64,000 nt of DNA from Ornithinimicrobium sediminis (GTDB lineage Bacteria; Actinomycetota; Actinomycetes; Actinomycetales; Dermatophilaceae): the NCBI RefSeq assembly GCF_021272345.1, contig NZ_JAJSDQ010000003.1, positions 372,001-436,000 on the forward strand. The letters are read 5' to 3'. Numbering within the stretch: position 1 is the first letter of the stretch; each line of letters opens with the position of its first letter. The notes under the pieces were generated by a model. The model did not search any database. It saw nothing but the letters and a program-made list of their open reading frames with translations, and was not told where the DNA came from. This document shows positions 24,429-32,099 of this stretch, one piece after another. The position numbers and the translations under genes are program-made.

Positions 24429-25465
24429 TCGGCCTCTACCTGCACCACCAGGGCTCCGGGCACCGCACCCGGGGTGCCCAGGTCGCCCGTGAGCTGGAGA
24501 CCCTGGCGCCCGGCGGGGTCACCGGTCTGGGCACCGGCCCGGCCCCACCAGCCTGGCCCGGCGCCTGGGTCGAGCTGGCCCGCGACGACGACCCGGTCCC
24601 GCTGCGCACCGGCCCCGAGCACGCCGACGTCGCCGCCTCCGGCGTGCTGCACTGGGCACCCCGGCAGCACCCGGGCCTGCTGCGCAGGCACGAGCAGGTC
24701 GTCTCCTGGCTGGCCCGCGAGCGGCCGAGCGCCGTCGTCGTCGACGTCTCCGTCGAGATCGCCCTGCTGGTGCGCCTCTGCGGCATCCCCGTCGTGGTCA
24801 CCGCCCTGCCCGGGGAGCGCTGGGACCGTCCGCACCGCACCGCATACGACCTGGCGGACCACCTCCTGGCCACCTGGCCCGCGGGCACCCACGACCGGGA
24901 GTGGCCGGAGTCGTGGCGTGCCAAGACCTGGCACGTGGGGCCGCTCTCGCGCTTCGCCGACCGCGTGCCGCCGCCGGTCCGCCGGACCCCGCAGCGCCCG
25001 CGCCGCGTCCTCGTGCTCTGGGGTGAGGGCGGCACCGACGTCACCCCAGACGAGCTCGCCCGCGCCCGCGCCGCGACGCCCGGCTGGCGGTGGACGGTCG
25101 TGGGCGGCGCCCACCCGCCGGCCGCCGACCTGTGGGCCGAGCTGGGTGAGGCCGACGTCGTCGTGACCCACGCCGGGCAGAACGCCGTCGCCGACGTGGC
25201 TGCCGCCCGGCGTCCGGCCGTCGTCGTCGCGCAGCGCAGGCCTTTCGGCGAGCAGGAGGCCACCGCCCGCGCGGTCCGCCGGCTGGGCGTCGCCGAAGGT
25301 CTTCCCGCCTGGCCCCAGGCCCAGGAGTGGGCCCACGTCCTCGACAGCGCCCTGGCCCGTGGCGGCCAGGGATGGGCCCGGTGGCAAAAACCCGGGGCGG
25401 CCGCCGACGCCGCCCACCTGCTGCACCGGACCTACGCCACCCCCCACCTGCAGGAGATCCGATGA
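24425..25465 (+). CDS. MurG/GT28-like glycosyltransferase
   Basis: The 346-residue protein begins IGLYLHHQGSGHRTRGAQVARELETL, the acceptor-binding pattern of GT28/UGT-like GT-B enzymes, and has the C-terminal donor motif THAGQNAVADVAAARRPAVVV. It lacks membrane helices. It may act on a lipid-linked acceptor in the same way as MurG, but the acceptor is unknown. ATGA overlap with the preceding gene and with the next one. Confidence 0.82.
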   Translation: MIGLYLHHQGSGHRTRGAQVARELETLAPGGVTGLGTGPAPPAWPGAWVELARDDDPVPLRTGPEHADVAASGVLHWAPRQHPGLLRRHEQVVSWLARERPSAVVVDVSVEIALLVRLCGIPVVVTALPGERWDRPHRTAYDLADHLLATWPAGTHDREWPESWRAKTWHVGPLSRFADRVPPPVRRTPQRPRRVLVLWGEGGTDVTPDELARARAATPGWRWTVVGGAHPPAADLWAELGEADVVVTHAGQNAVADVAAARRPAVVVAQRRPFGEQEATARAVRRLGVAEGLPAWPQAQEWAHVLDSALARGGQGWARWQKPGAAADAAHLLHRTYATPHLQEIR

Positions 25466-26316
25466 ACGACCGCCCGCGCATCGCCGTCTTGACCCTGGTC
25501 CACAAGCGCCACCAGCACCTGCTCCACCAGGTCGACGGGCTCAGCCTGAACACCTGGACCCCTGACCTCCACGTCGTCGTCGCGATGGGTGACCGTGACC
25601 TGGCCCGACGACGGCTGCCCATCACCACCGACCGCTGGGACACGCTCGTCCCGACGATCCCCGTGCCGCGCGCAGGCCTGCCGCTGGCCGCGGCGCGCAA
25701 CCTCGCCGCCCGGGCGGCCAGGGATGCTGGTGCCGAGGTGCTCGTCTTCCTCGACGTCGACTGCATCCCCGGGCCCCGTCTGGTCCAGTCGTATGCCGAG
25801 GCCGTCACCGTGGCGCAGCGCCCGAGCCCGGCCCTGTGGTGCGGCGACGTGGCCTACCTGGAGGCGCCACCGGTCAACGGCTACCCCGTGGCCGGCGACC
25901 TGGAGGCGCTGGCGACCCGCCGGCCCGACCGGCCCCACCTCCGCCCGGGTGAGGCGATGGAGGAGCCGGAGTTCGAGCACTTCTGGTCCTTGTCCTTCGC
26001 CATGTCCACCGCCGACTTCGACGCCTCGGGTGGCTTCTGCGAGAAGTACGTCGGGTACGGCGGGGAGGACACGGACTTCGCCCAGGTGGTGCGTGCCCAG
26101 GGCGGCAGCCTGACCTGGCTGGGCGGCGCCACGGCATACCACCAGCACCACGACAGCGAGACCCCGCCGGTGCAGCACCTCGACGCGATCCTGCGCAACG
26201 CCGCCGTCTTCTACGAGCGGTGGGGCACCTGGCCGATGCGGGGCTGGCTGGAGGAGTTCGAGCGGCGCGGGCTGGTGACGACGGACGACCAGGGGCGCTG
26301 GGTGAAGGCGTCGTGA
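25462..26316 (+). CDS. family 2 glycosyltransferase with galactosyltransferase-type C-terminus
   Basis: The 284-residue protein has a GT-A domain: IAVLTLVHKRHQHL at the start, LAAARNLAARAA, the metal motif FLDVDCIPGP near residue 100, and a C-terminal segment FCEKYVGYGGEDTDFAQ typical of galactosyltransferase/chondroitin polymerase-like domains, followed by HQHHD. It is in the middle of the coupled glycosyltransferase block. Sugar specificity cannot be read from the sequence. Confidence 0.87.
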   Translation: MNDRPRIAVLTLVHKRHQHLLHQVDGLSLNTWTPDLHVVVAMGDRDLARRRLPITTDRWDTLVPTIPVPRAGLPLAAARNLAARAARDAGAEVLVFLDVDCIPGPRLVQSYAEAVTVAQRPSPALWCGDVAYLEAPPVNGYPVAGDLEALATRRPDRPHLRPGEAMEEPEFEHFWSLSFAMSTADFDASGGFCEKYVGYGGEDTDFAQVVRAQGGSLTWLGGATAYHQHHDSETPPVQHLDAILRNAAVFYERWGTWPMRGWLEEFERRGLVTTDDQGRWVKAS

Positions 26317-27401
26317 GGCCGGTGCGCGTCCTGTCAGTCCCCGCGGGGCACCGGTATGTCGCGCACCTGGCGCACCCGGACCGCGCCGACGGGGTGGTCC
26401 GGCTGCCCGACCCGCCGGTCCCCGGAGCGGCGCCGGGGGTGTGGTGGCCTCCGGTCGCCCTGGACCCGCAGTGGCTGCGTGACCACGCCCCCGAGCTCGA
26501 CCTGGTGCACCTGCACTTCGGCTTCGAGTCAGCCGCGCCCGGCCGGCTGCGGGAGTGGACCGCGGTGCTGCGCGATCTCGGCCTGCCCTGGGTGCTGACC
26601 GTGCACGACCTCACGAACCCGCACCTGGTCGACCAGAGCCGGCATGCCGAGCACCTCGACGCGCTGGTGCCCGCCGCCGACGCCCGGGTCACTCTCACCC
26701 CGGGTGCCGCACACCGCATCGAGGAGGAGTGGAACGTGCCCTCCCACGTGGTGCCGCACCCGCACATGGCGCCGCTGGAGCGGGTCGGGCGCCGGCGCTG
26801 CGGACCGGCCCGGCCGATGCGGGTGGGGGTGCACCTGAAGAGCCTGCGCGCCCACGTCGACGGGGTCGGCGTGGTCGACGCCCTGGCGCGGGCCTGTGCG
26901 GCACCGGCGCTGCGCGAGGAGGTGCGGCTCGTCGTGCACGTGCACGAGGAGGTGCGCGACCCGTCCTGCGCGCGTCACGACGCCGACCTGGTCGCCCTGC
27001 TCGACGAGGTCGCGGCGCAGGGGTCCGGCGAGGTCCGCTGGGTGTCGCCGATGGACGACGAGGAGTTCTGGGCCTACCTGTCCTCGCTCGACGTCAGCGT
27101 CCTGCCCTACGCCTGGGGCACCCACTCGGGGTGGCTGGAGGAGTGCCGCGACCTCGGCACCGCGGTCCTCGCCCCGGACGTCGGCCACTACGCCGAGCAG
27201 GGCCCGGTGACGACCTACCGGCGCACCGACCAGGGCCCGCACGTCGCCGACCTCGAGCGTGCCCTGCTGCACCTGCGCTGCCGCCGGCCGCGTGCGGTGA
27301 CCGCAGCCTTCCGTCGCGCCCAGCGCCGCCAGATCGCCCACGCCCACCAGCAGGTCTACCGCGCGGTGCTGGGTCGGCACGGTCGCTGGGTGCCTGCCTG
27401 A
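26313..27401 (+). CDS. GT-B (family 4-like) glycosyltransferase
   Basis: The 362-residue protein has LDLVHLHFGFESAAPGRL and VLTVHDLTNP in the N-terminal domain and SSLDVSVLPYAWGTHSGWLEECRDLGTAVLAPD in the donor-binding domain; the canonical E-x7-E is altered to a GWLEE context. Its start is a GTG overlapping the upstream stop. It ends the cluster. The five transferases imply a heteroglycan of at least a few residues. Confidence 0.8.
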   Translation: MRPVRVLSVPAGHRYVAHLAHPDRADGVVRLPDPPVPGAAPGVWWPPVALDPQWLRDHAPELDLVHLHFGFESAAPGRLREWTAVLRDLGLPWVLTVHDLTNPHLVDQSRHAEHLDALVPAADARVTLTPGAAHRIEEEWNVPSHVVPHPHMAPLERVGRRRCGPARPMRVGVHLKSLRAHVDGVGVVDALARACAAPALREEVRLVVHVHEEVRDPSCARHDADLVALLDEVAAQGSGEVRWVSPMDDEEFWAYLSSLDVSVLPYAWGTHSGWLEECRDLGTAVLAPDVGHYAEQGPVTTYRRTDQGPHVADLERALLHLRCRRPRAVTAAFRRAQRRQIAHAHQQVYRAVLGRHGRWVPA

Positions 27402-27447
27402 GCCGACCCGGCTTCCGGGCAGGTGGAGGACCGGTCACGCGGGGGTC

Positions 27448-28557
27448 TCAGGCTGCGGCGGTCTCGGCGGCGAGGGCCCGCACCAGCGCCCGCAGGTCAC
27501 CCCGGTGCTGGTCGGCGAGCGCCCGCTGCCGCTGGTAGCCCGCCCCACGGGTGAGGATGCCGACCACCCCGGCCAGCTCGTCCGCGCAGCCCAGGTCGTC
27601 GGCGACCGGCGCGAGCCGCTCCAGGAGGTCGGCCAGGTCGTCGGTCACCAGGCGCTCGGTGTTGTCGGGACCGGTGACCACGATGGCGCCGAGGCCGTAG
27701 CGGGCGGCCCGCCACTTGTTCTCCTGCACGTGCCACGGGGGCAGCTCGAGGAGCGTCCCGCCGCTGTCCAGGGTGCGCGAGCACTCCTCGACCAGGCACT
27801 GGGTCAGCGCCGTGAGCGCACTGACCTCGGGGACGGTGCCGACCGAGTCGCAGACCCGCAGCTCCAGCGTGCCAAGGTGCGGTGCGGGCCGCAGGTCCCA
27901 GCGGTTCTCGCCGAGGGTGTCGATCACGCCCGTGGTCATCAGGTCGTCCACGAAGGCCTCGTAGGTCGCCCACTCGTCGAACTGGAACGGCAGACCCGCG
28001 GTGGGCAGCTGCTGGAAGAGAAGCGCCCGCTGGGAGGCGTAGCCGGTGTCCTCGCCCTCCCAGAACGGTGAGGAGGCGGACAGCGCCAGCAGGTGCGGGT
28101 AGTAGGTGAGCATGGCCGACAGGGTCGGCAGCACCTTGTCGCGGTGGTCGATGCCGACGTGCACGTGGACCCCGTAGATCACCATCTGCCGGCCCCAGTG
28201 CTGGGTGCGCTCGAGCATCTTCTGGTAGGTCTCGCCGGACGAGACGTCCTGGGCGCGCCAGGTGCTGAAGGGGTGGGTGCCGCCGGCGAAGACGTCCAGA
28301 CCCTGCCGCTGCGCACGGCCGCGCACCAGCTCCGCACCCCGGCGCAGGTCGACCTCCGCCTCGGCGACGGTGCGGCACACCCCGGTCACGAGCTCGACGG
28401 TGTTGGTGAGGAACTCGCCCGTGACCAGCGGCGAGTCGAGCCCGGCCAGCACCTGGGGCGCGAGGGGCACCAGCTCGGCGGTGATGGCGTCGATCAGGGC
28501 GAGCTCCCACTCCACGCCGAGGGTGGACTGCTCCGACTGCTCGAACGTGATCTGCAC
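27448..28557 (-). CDS. glutamate-cysteine ligase family 2 (YbdK-like carboxylate-amine ligase)
   Basis: The 369-residue protein has the GCS2 pattern: GVEWELALIDAITAELV at the start, HPFSTW, HVHVGIDHRDKVLPTLSAMLTYYPHLLALSASSPFW and RWDLRPAPHLGTLELRVCDSV. These enzymes join glutamate to an amine, usually cysteine; mycothiol-producing actinobacteria often carry such genes without making glutathione, so the substrate is open. The GTG start is four bases after GGGGAGGG. It converges on the glycosyltransferase block. Confidence 0.9.
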   Translation of the reverse strand: MQITFEQSEQSTLGVEWELALIDAITAELVPLAPQVLAGLDSPLVTGEFLTNTVELVTGVCRTVAEAEVDLRRGAELVRGRAQRQGLDVFAGGTHPFSTWRAQDVSSGETYQKMLERTQHWGRQMVIYGVHVHVGIDHRDKVLPTLSAMLTYYPHLLALSASSPFWEGEDTGYASQRALLFQQLPTAGLPFQFDEWATYEAFVDDLMTTGVIDTLGENRWDLRPAPHLGTLELRVCDSVGTVPEVSALTALTQCLVEECSRTLDSGGTLLELPPWHVQENKWRAARYGLGAIVVTGPDNTERLVTDDLADLLERLAPVADDLGCADELAGVVGILTRGAGYQRQRALADQHRGDLRALVRALAAETAAA

Positions 28558-28628
28558 AGGACCCTCCCCGGGGTCGGCCTGTCTGGACCTCCATTGTGCG
28601 CCGACGGGCGGCGCCGTGTCGTGCCCCG

Positions 28629-29465
28629 TCAGGGACGGGCGACGAAGGAGACCTGCAGCGCACCCTCGTCGTCGCGCAGCTCGAGCCGGTCGGCCTCGAC
28701 GCGGGCCACCGTGCTCCGCTCCATCGCGCGCAGGAAGGCCGACTCCTGGTCGGTGACCTCTGCGTCGGCGCAGGCGCGCCGGGTGCCGGCGAGGGCACCC
28801 ACCTCCAGGGACTCGCCCTCCAGCGTGTAGCGGGCGGTGTACTGGTTGCACCCGCTGGAGCCGGCGACCCGTCCCTCGTCGTCGAACTCGGCCGTGACCT
28901 CGCTGCCTGCGACCACGCCGGCCGCCGCCCCCCGGCCGTTGTCGACCATGGTCGCGACCCAGGTGGTGCCGGTGAGGGCCGTGCTCGCCTGCTCGGTCAG
29001 CGCCAGCACGGTCCCGCCGCTCGCGTCGAGCAGGGTGAGCCCGTCGTCCCCGGCGGCCCAGCCGCTCACCCGGGGCAGCGCACCCAGGAAGGCCGCCTCC
29101 ACCTCACCGGGCGCACCCGGGCAGGCCATCATCGTCGAGGCCGCCTCCCCGACCGTCAGGCTCGTGCCCGCGATCTCGTACGGTGCCGACCAGCGGTTGC
29201 ACCCTCCGGTGCCGCTGACGGTCCCGTCCTCGAAGGTCGCGGTGGCCGTCACCTCGTCCGGCACCTCCGTCGTCCTGCCCGCCTCGTCGACCACCGAGAC
29301 CACCCGCCACGACGTGCCCTCGAGCGTGGCGGCGTCGGGGGCCGAGGACTCCGCCGGCCCGTCCGAGGAGGTCGACCCGCAGGCCGCAAGCAGCCCCACG
29401 GTGCCGACGACGAGCAGCACCAGGAGCCGGGTGCGCCCGCGGGCCGGCGTGGTGGTCAGGACCAT
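28629..29465 (-). CDS. lipoprotein with two META domains
   Basis: The 278-residue protein has a lipoprotein signal (LVVGTVGLLAACG) and two META (HslJ-like) domains, residues about 46-155 and 160-275. Each has a GT.W start (LEGTSWRVV, LTGTTWVAT), a GCN motif (SGTGGCNRWS, AGSSGCNQYT) and a final acidic E..FL helix. Each repeat has two cysteines that could pair. HslJ-type domains are linked to stress and antibiotic tolerance, but the function is not known. It is probably anchored on the outer membrane face. Confidence 0.88.
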   Translation of the reverse strand: MVLTTTPARGRTRLLVLLVVGTVGLLAACGSTSSDGPAESSAPDAATLEGTSWRVVSVVDEAGRTTEVPDEVTATATFEDGTVSGTGGCNRWSAPYEIAGTSLTVGEAASTMMACPGAPGEVEAAFLGALPRVSGWAAGDDGLTLLDASGGTVLALTEQASTALTGTTWVATMVDNGRGAAAGVVAGSEVTAEFDDEGRVAGSSGCNQYTARYTLEGESLEVGALAGTRRACADAEVTDQESAFLRAMERSTVARVEADRLELRDDEGALQVSFVARP

Positions 29466-29638
29466 GGTGCCTCCCAGGACAGGGCCGCTGCGCGTCGCGG
29501 CACGTCCTCATTCTTGCAGGTCGGAGCCGGGCTCGAGGTCGACGCCGTCGTGCCGGCGCACGGCTGCGGCGGAACGGAGCACCGCGCCGAAGCGGGTGAG
29601 CAGCACGTGGTCGAAGAGGCCCGGCACGCGACCAGTAC

Positions 29639-29644
29639 TACGCT
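29639..29644 (+). promoter_or_regulatory. -10 element of alpha/beta hydrolase gene (leaderless)
   Basis: TACGCT is six bases before the GTG start. Confidence 0.5.
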
Positions 29645-29650
29645 GCACAG

Positions 29651-30484
29651 GTGCCGGCACTCTCGCAGATGCTCCCCTGGAAGCCGCGCCCTGTGGACGA
29701 GACCGTGCGGACCTTCCGCGTGCCGGTGGGCGAGGCGGTGATGTTCACCCGGCACACCGAGCAGGAGCCGGCAGGAGCGCCCACCGTGGTCATGGTGCAC
29801 GGGCTCGGTATGTCGGGGCGCAGCATGGTCCCGCTGATGCGGGTGCTGGCTCCGCACGTGCGGGCCTGGGCCCCGGACCTGCCCGGTTTCGGCAGCAGCC
29901 GGGGGCCCCACCACGCGCTGGAGATCCACGAGCTGGCCGACGCGCTGCACGCCTGGACGACGCGCCTGGGGCTGCAGCCCGACCTCTACGTCGGGCACTC
30001 GCTGGGCTGCCAGGTGCTCGGGCACATGGCGGTGCGCCACCCAGGGTCGGTGCCGGCCGCCGTCCTGGTCAACCCCACCCGGGACCCCGAGGCGGAGACG
30101 GTCACGGCCAACGCGCTGCGGCTGGCCCTGGACCTGCCGCGCGAGCCGATGAGCCTGGTCGCCCTCGCTGCGTACGACTACCTGCGCTCCCACCCACGCC
30201 GGATGGTCAAGACCTTCGCCGACGCCATCCTCAACCCGGTGGCCGACCGGCTGCCCACCCTGCACGTGCCCGTCATGGTGCTGCGCGGGGAGCGCGACCC
30301 GGTGGTGCCCCACAGGTTCGCCGCGATGGTGGCCGAGCTGCTGCCCGAGGGCAGCCTCGTCGAGATCGAGGGCGGGGCGCACGGTCTGCCCTTCACCCAC
30401 CACCACGAGGTCGCGGCCGTCCTGCTGGACTTCCTGCGGACCTGCGGCCACCTGCGCCCCGAGGGCGACGTGACCGGTCGCTGA
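29651..30484 (+). CDS. alpha/beta hydrolase
   Basis: The 277-residue protein has the hydrolase landmarks VHGLGMSGRSMVP (oxyanion hole), PDLPGFGSS, the nucleophile elbow VGHSLGCQV, a late aspartate (LRGERDPVVP) and the catalytic histidine (GGAHGLPF). It is a soluble serine hydrolase; esterase, lipase or ring-cleavage hydrolase roles are all possible. The GTG start fits a leaderless promoter. The MoeZ-like gene follows 14 bases after the stop and may be co-transcribed. Confidence 0.88.
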   Translation: MPALSQMLPWKPRPVDETVRTFRVPVGEAVMFTRHTEQEPAGAPTVVMVHGLGMSGRSMVPLMRVLAPHVRAWAPDLPGFGSSRGPHHALEIHELADALHAWTTRLGLQPDLYVGHSLGCQVLGHMAVRHPGSVPAAVLVNPTRDPEAETVTANALRLALDLPREPMSLVALAAYDYLRSHPRRMVKTFADAILNPVADRLPTLHVPVMVLRGERDPVVPHRFAAMVAELLPEGSLVEIEGGAHGLPFTHHHEVAAVLLDFLRTCGHLRPEGDVTGR

Positions 30485-30498
30485 CGCATGATGGAGGG

Positions 30499-31629
30499 GT
30501 GAGCCCGCTCCTGCCTCCCCTGGTCGAGCCCGGTCCGGAGCTGTCCGCCGAGGCGACCCTGCGCTACTCCCGCCACCTGCTCGTGCCGGGGATCGGGGCG
30601 CAGGGGCAGCGACGTCTCGCCAACGCCCGCGTGTGCGTGGTCGGGGCCGGAGGGCTGGGCTGTCCCGCCCTGGTCTACCTCGCCGCGGCCGGCGTCGGCC
30701 GCATCACCGTGGTCGACCACGACGTGGTCGACCTGTCCAACCTGCAGCGACAGGTGCTGCACCGCACCCAGGACGTCGGTGTGCCCAAGGCCGACAGCGC
30801 GGCGCGGGCCCTGCGCGAGCTCAACCCGCTGGTCGAGGTGCGGGCGCTGCAGACGAAGGTCACCGAGGCCACGGTGCACGACCTCCTGAGGGAGCACGAC
30901 GTCGTCGTCGACGGCACCGACAACTTCGCGACGCGCTACCTCGTCGGTGACGCCTGCGCCGAGCTGGGCATCCCGGTGGTCTGGGCGGCGGTGCTGCGCT
31001 ACGACGCCCAGGTCAGCACGTTCGTGCCACCCCCCTGGCTGCCGGTGGCCGACGCGGTGCAGCTGCGCGACCTGTTCCCCACCACGCCGCCCCCGGAGGC
31101 GGTGCCCTCGTGCGCGGACGCCGGGGTGCTCGGTGCCATGTGCGGTCTCGTCGGGGCGGTGATGGCGACGGAGGCCGTCAAGCTCGTCACCGGGGTGGGA
31201 CAGCCGCTGGTCGGTCGCGTGCTGCTGGTCGACGTCGCCGCGATGCGGATGCGTGAGGTGCCCCTGCGCCCCAACCCGCGCCGTGGTGAGGTGGTCGAGG
31301 CCCCGCGTGCCGAGCCCCTGCCCGACGTGGGGCCGGCCGAGGTGGCGCACCGGCTCGGCGAGGTCGTCGTGCTCGACGTCCGTGAGCCCGAGGAGCACGC
31401 GCTCGGCACGGTGCCCGGCGCACGCACCGTGCCCCTCGCCGAGGTGCTCACGTGGTCCGACACCGGTCGGCTGGGGACGGCACCGGTGGTCGTGACCTGC
31501 AAGGTCGGACCCCGGGCCGAGCGGGCGGCCCGGCACCTCATCGCGCTCGGCCATCCCGACGTGCGGGTGCTGCGCGGCGGGATGCTCGCCTGGATCGACG
31601 AGGTCGACCCCACCCTGGTGCGGTACTGA
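30499..31629 (+). CDS. moeZ: MoeZ-like adenylyltransferase/sulfurtransferase (E1-rhodanese fusion)
   Basis: The 376-residue protein joins a ThiF/MoeB E1-like domain (ATP-binding GAGGLGCPALVYLAAAGVG, DLSNLQRQVLHRTQDVG, DGTDNFATRYLV) to a C-terminal rhodanese domain from about residue 280 (LDVREPEEHALG, active cysteine in VVTCKVGPRAERA). Such proteins adenylate the C-terminal glycine of MoaD/CysO-type ubiquitin-like carriers and load sulfur as thiocarboxylate. The MoaD gene follows 36 bases downstream, which fits molybdopterin synthesis. The start is the GTG at 30499 right after GGAGGG; ATGs just upstream are out of frame. Confidence 0.9.
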   Translation: MSPLLPPLVEPGPELSAEATLRYSRHLLVPGIGAQGQRRLANARVCVVGAGGLGCPALVYLAAAGVGRITVVDHDVVDLSNLQRQVLHRTQDVGVPKADSAARALRELNPLVEVRALQTKVTEATVHDLLREHDVVVDGTDNFATRYLVGDACAELGIPVVWAAVLRYDAQVSTFVPPPWLPVADAVQLRDLFPTTPPPEAVPSCADAGVLGAMCGLVGAVMATEAVKLVTGVGQPLVGRVLLVDVAAMRMREVPLRPNPRRGEVVEAPRAEPLPDVGPAEVAHRLGEVVVLDVREPEEHALGTVPGARTVPLAEVLTWSDTGRLGTAPVVVTCKVGPRAERAARHLIALGHPDVRVLRGGMLAWIDEVDPTLVRY

Positions 31630-31665
31630 CCGCTGCGGGTGGCACCATGGTCTCAGGAGGACCTG

Positions 31666-31905
31666 ATGCCGACACTGCGCTACTTCGCCGCCGCGGCAGA
31701 GGCCGCCGGCACCGACCAGGAGCTCGTGGCTGCGTCTGACGTGGCCGGCGCCCTCGCTGTCGCCGTGCAGCGCCATGGTCCGCGCCTGGCCCACGTCGTG
31801 CAGCACAGCTCGCTGCTGCTCGACGGGCGCTACGTCACCGACCGCGGCACGGCGCTGGCGGACGCCGACGTGGTCGAGGTCCTCCCGCCGTTCGCCGGGG
31901 GCTGA
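31666..31905 (+). CDS. moaD: MoaD/ThiS family sulfur carrier
   Basis: The 79-residue protein starts TLRYFAAAAEAAG and ends VVEVLPPFAGG. The diglycine terminus is the site of adenylation and thiocarboxylate formation. It fits the small subunit of molybdopterin synthase, with the MoeZ-like activator directly upstream. AGGAGG lies five bases before the ATG. No moaE is present in the window. Confidence 0.9.
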   Translation: MPTLRYFAAAAEAAGTDQELVAASDVAGALAVAVQRHGPRLAHVVQHSSLLLDGRYVTDRGTALADADVVEVLPPFAGG

Positions 31906-31927
31906 CACAGGCCTTCCAGGGGAGGCG

Positions 31928-31943
31928 CGTGACGTGGGTCACG
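31928..31943. promoter_or_regulatory. CRP/GlxR-type site 1
   Basis: CGTGACGTGGGTCACG is an almost perfect dyad (GTGAC/GTCAC, 4-base centre) resembling CRP-family sites. It precedes the protease/sigma operon and lies 60 bases (centre to centre) from a second site. Confidence 0.55.
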
Positions 31944-31987
31944 CAAGACGGCATAGTGGGGCGCGAGACGTCGTCCGCCGCACAGGA

Positions 31988-32003
31988 TGTGGCCTGCATC
32001 ACA
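31988..32003. promoter_or_regulatory. CRP/GlxR-type site 2
   Basis: TGTGGCCTGCATCACA matches TGTGA-N6-TCACA at nine of ten specified positions. It is about 97 bases upstream of the subtilase start codon, in the 194-base gap after moaD. I see no clear -10 between this site and the gene. Confidence 0.5.
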
Positions 32004-32099
32004 GACAGGGTCGTATCACCGGCGCCCTCGGGTGCTCCTGGTGCGTGACCGGGCTTCGCCGCACGGACCGCCCCCGTCCCCGGTCAGGAAGGCCAGACG

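Noticed and set aside
27402-27447. CCCGG-CTT-CCGGG as a terminator after the glycosyltransferase block
   Set aside because: A five-base stem without a T tract is too weak in DNA of this composition.
31906-32099. A separate small gene between moaD and the subtilase
   Set aside because: No frame with a ribosome site and plausible composition; the region instead holds two CRP-type dyads.
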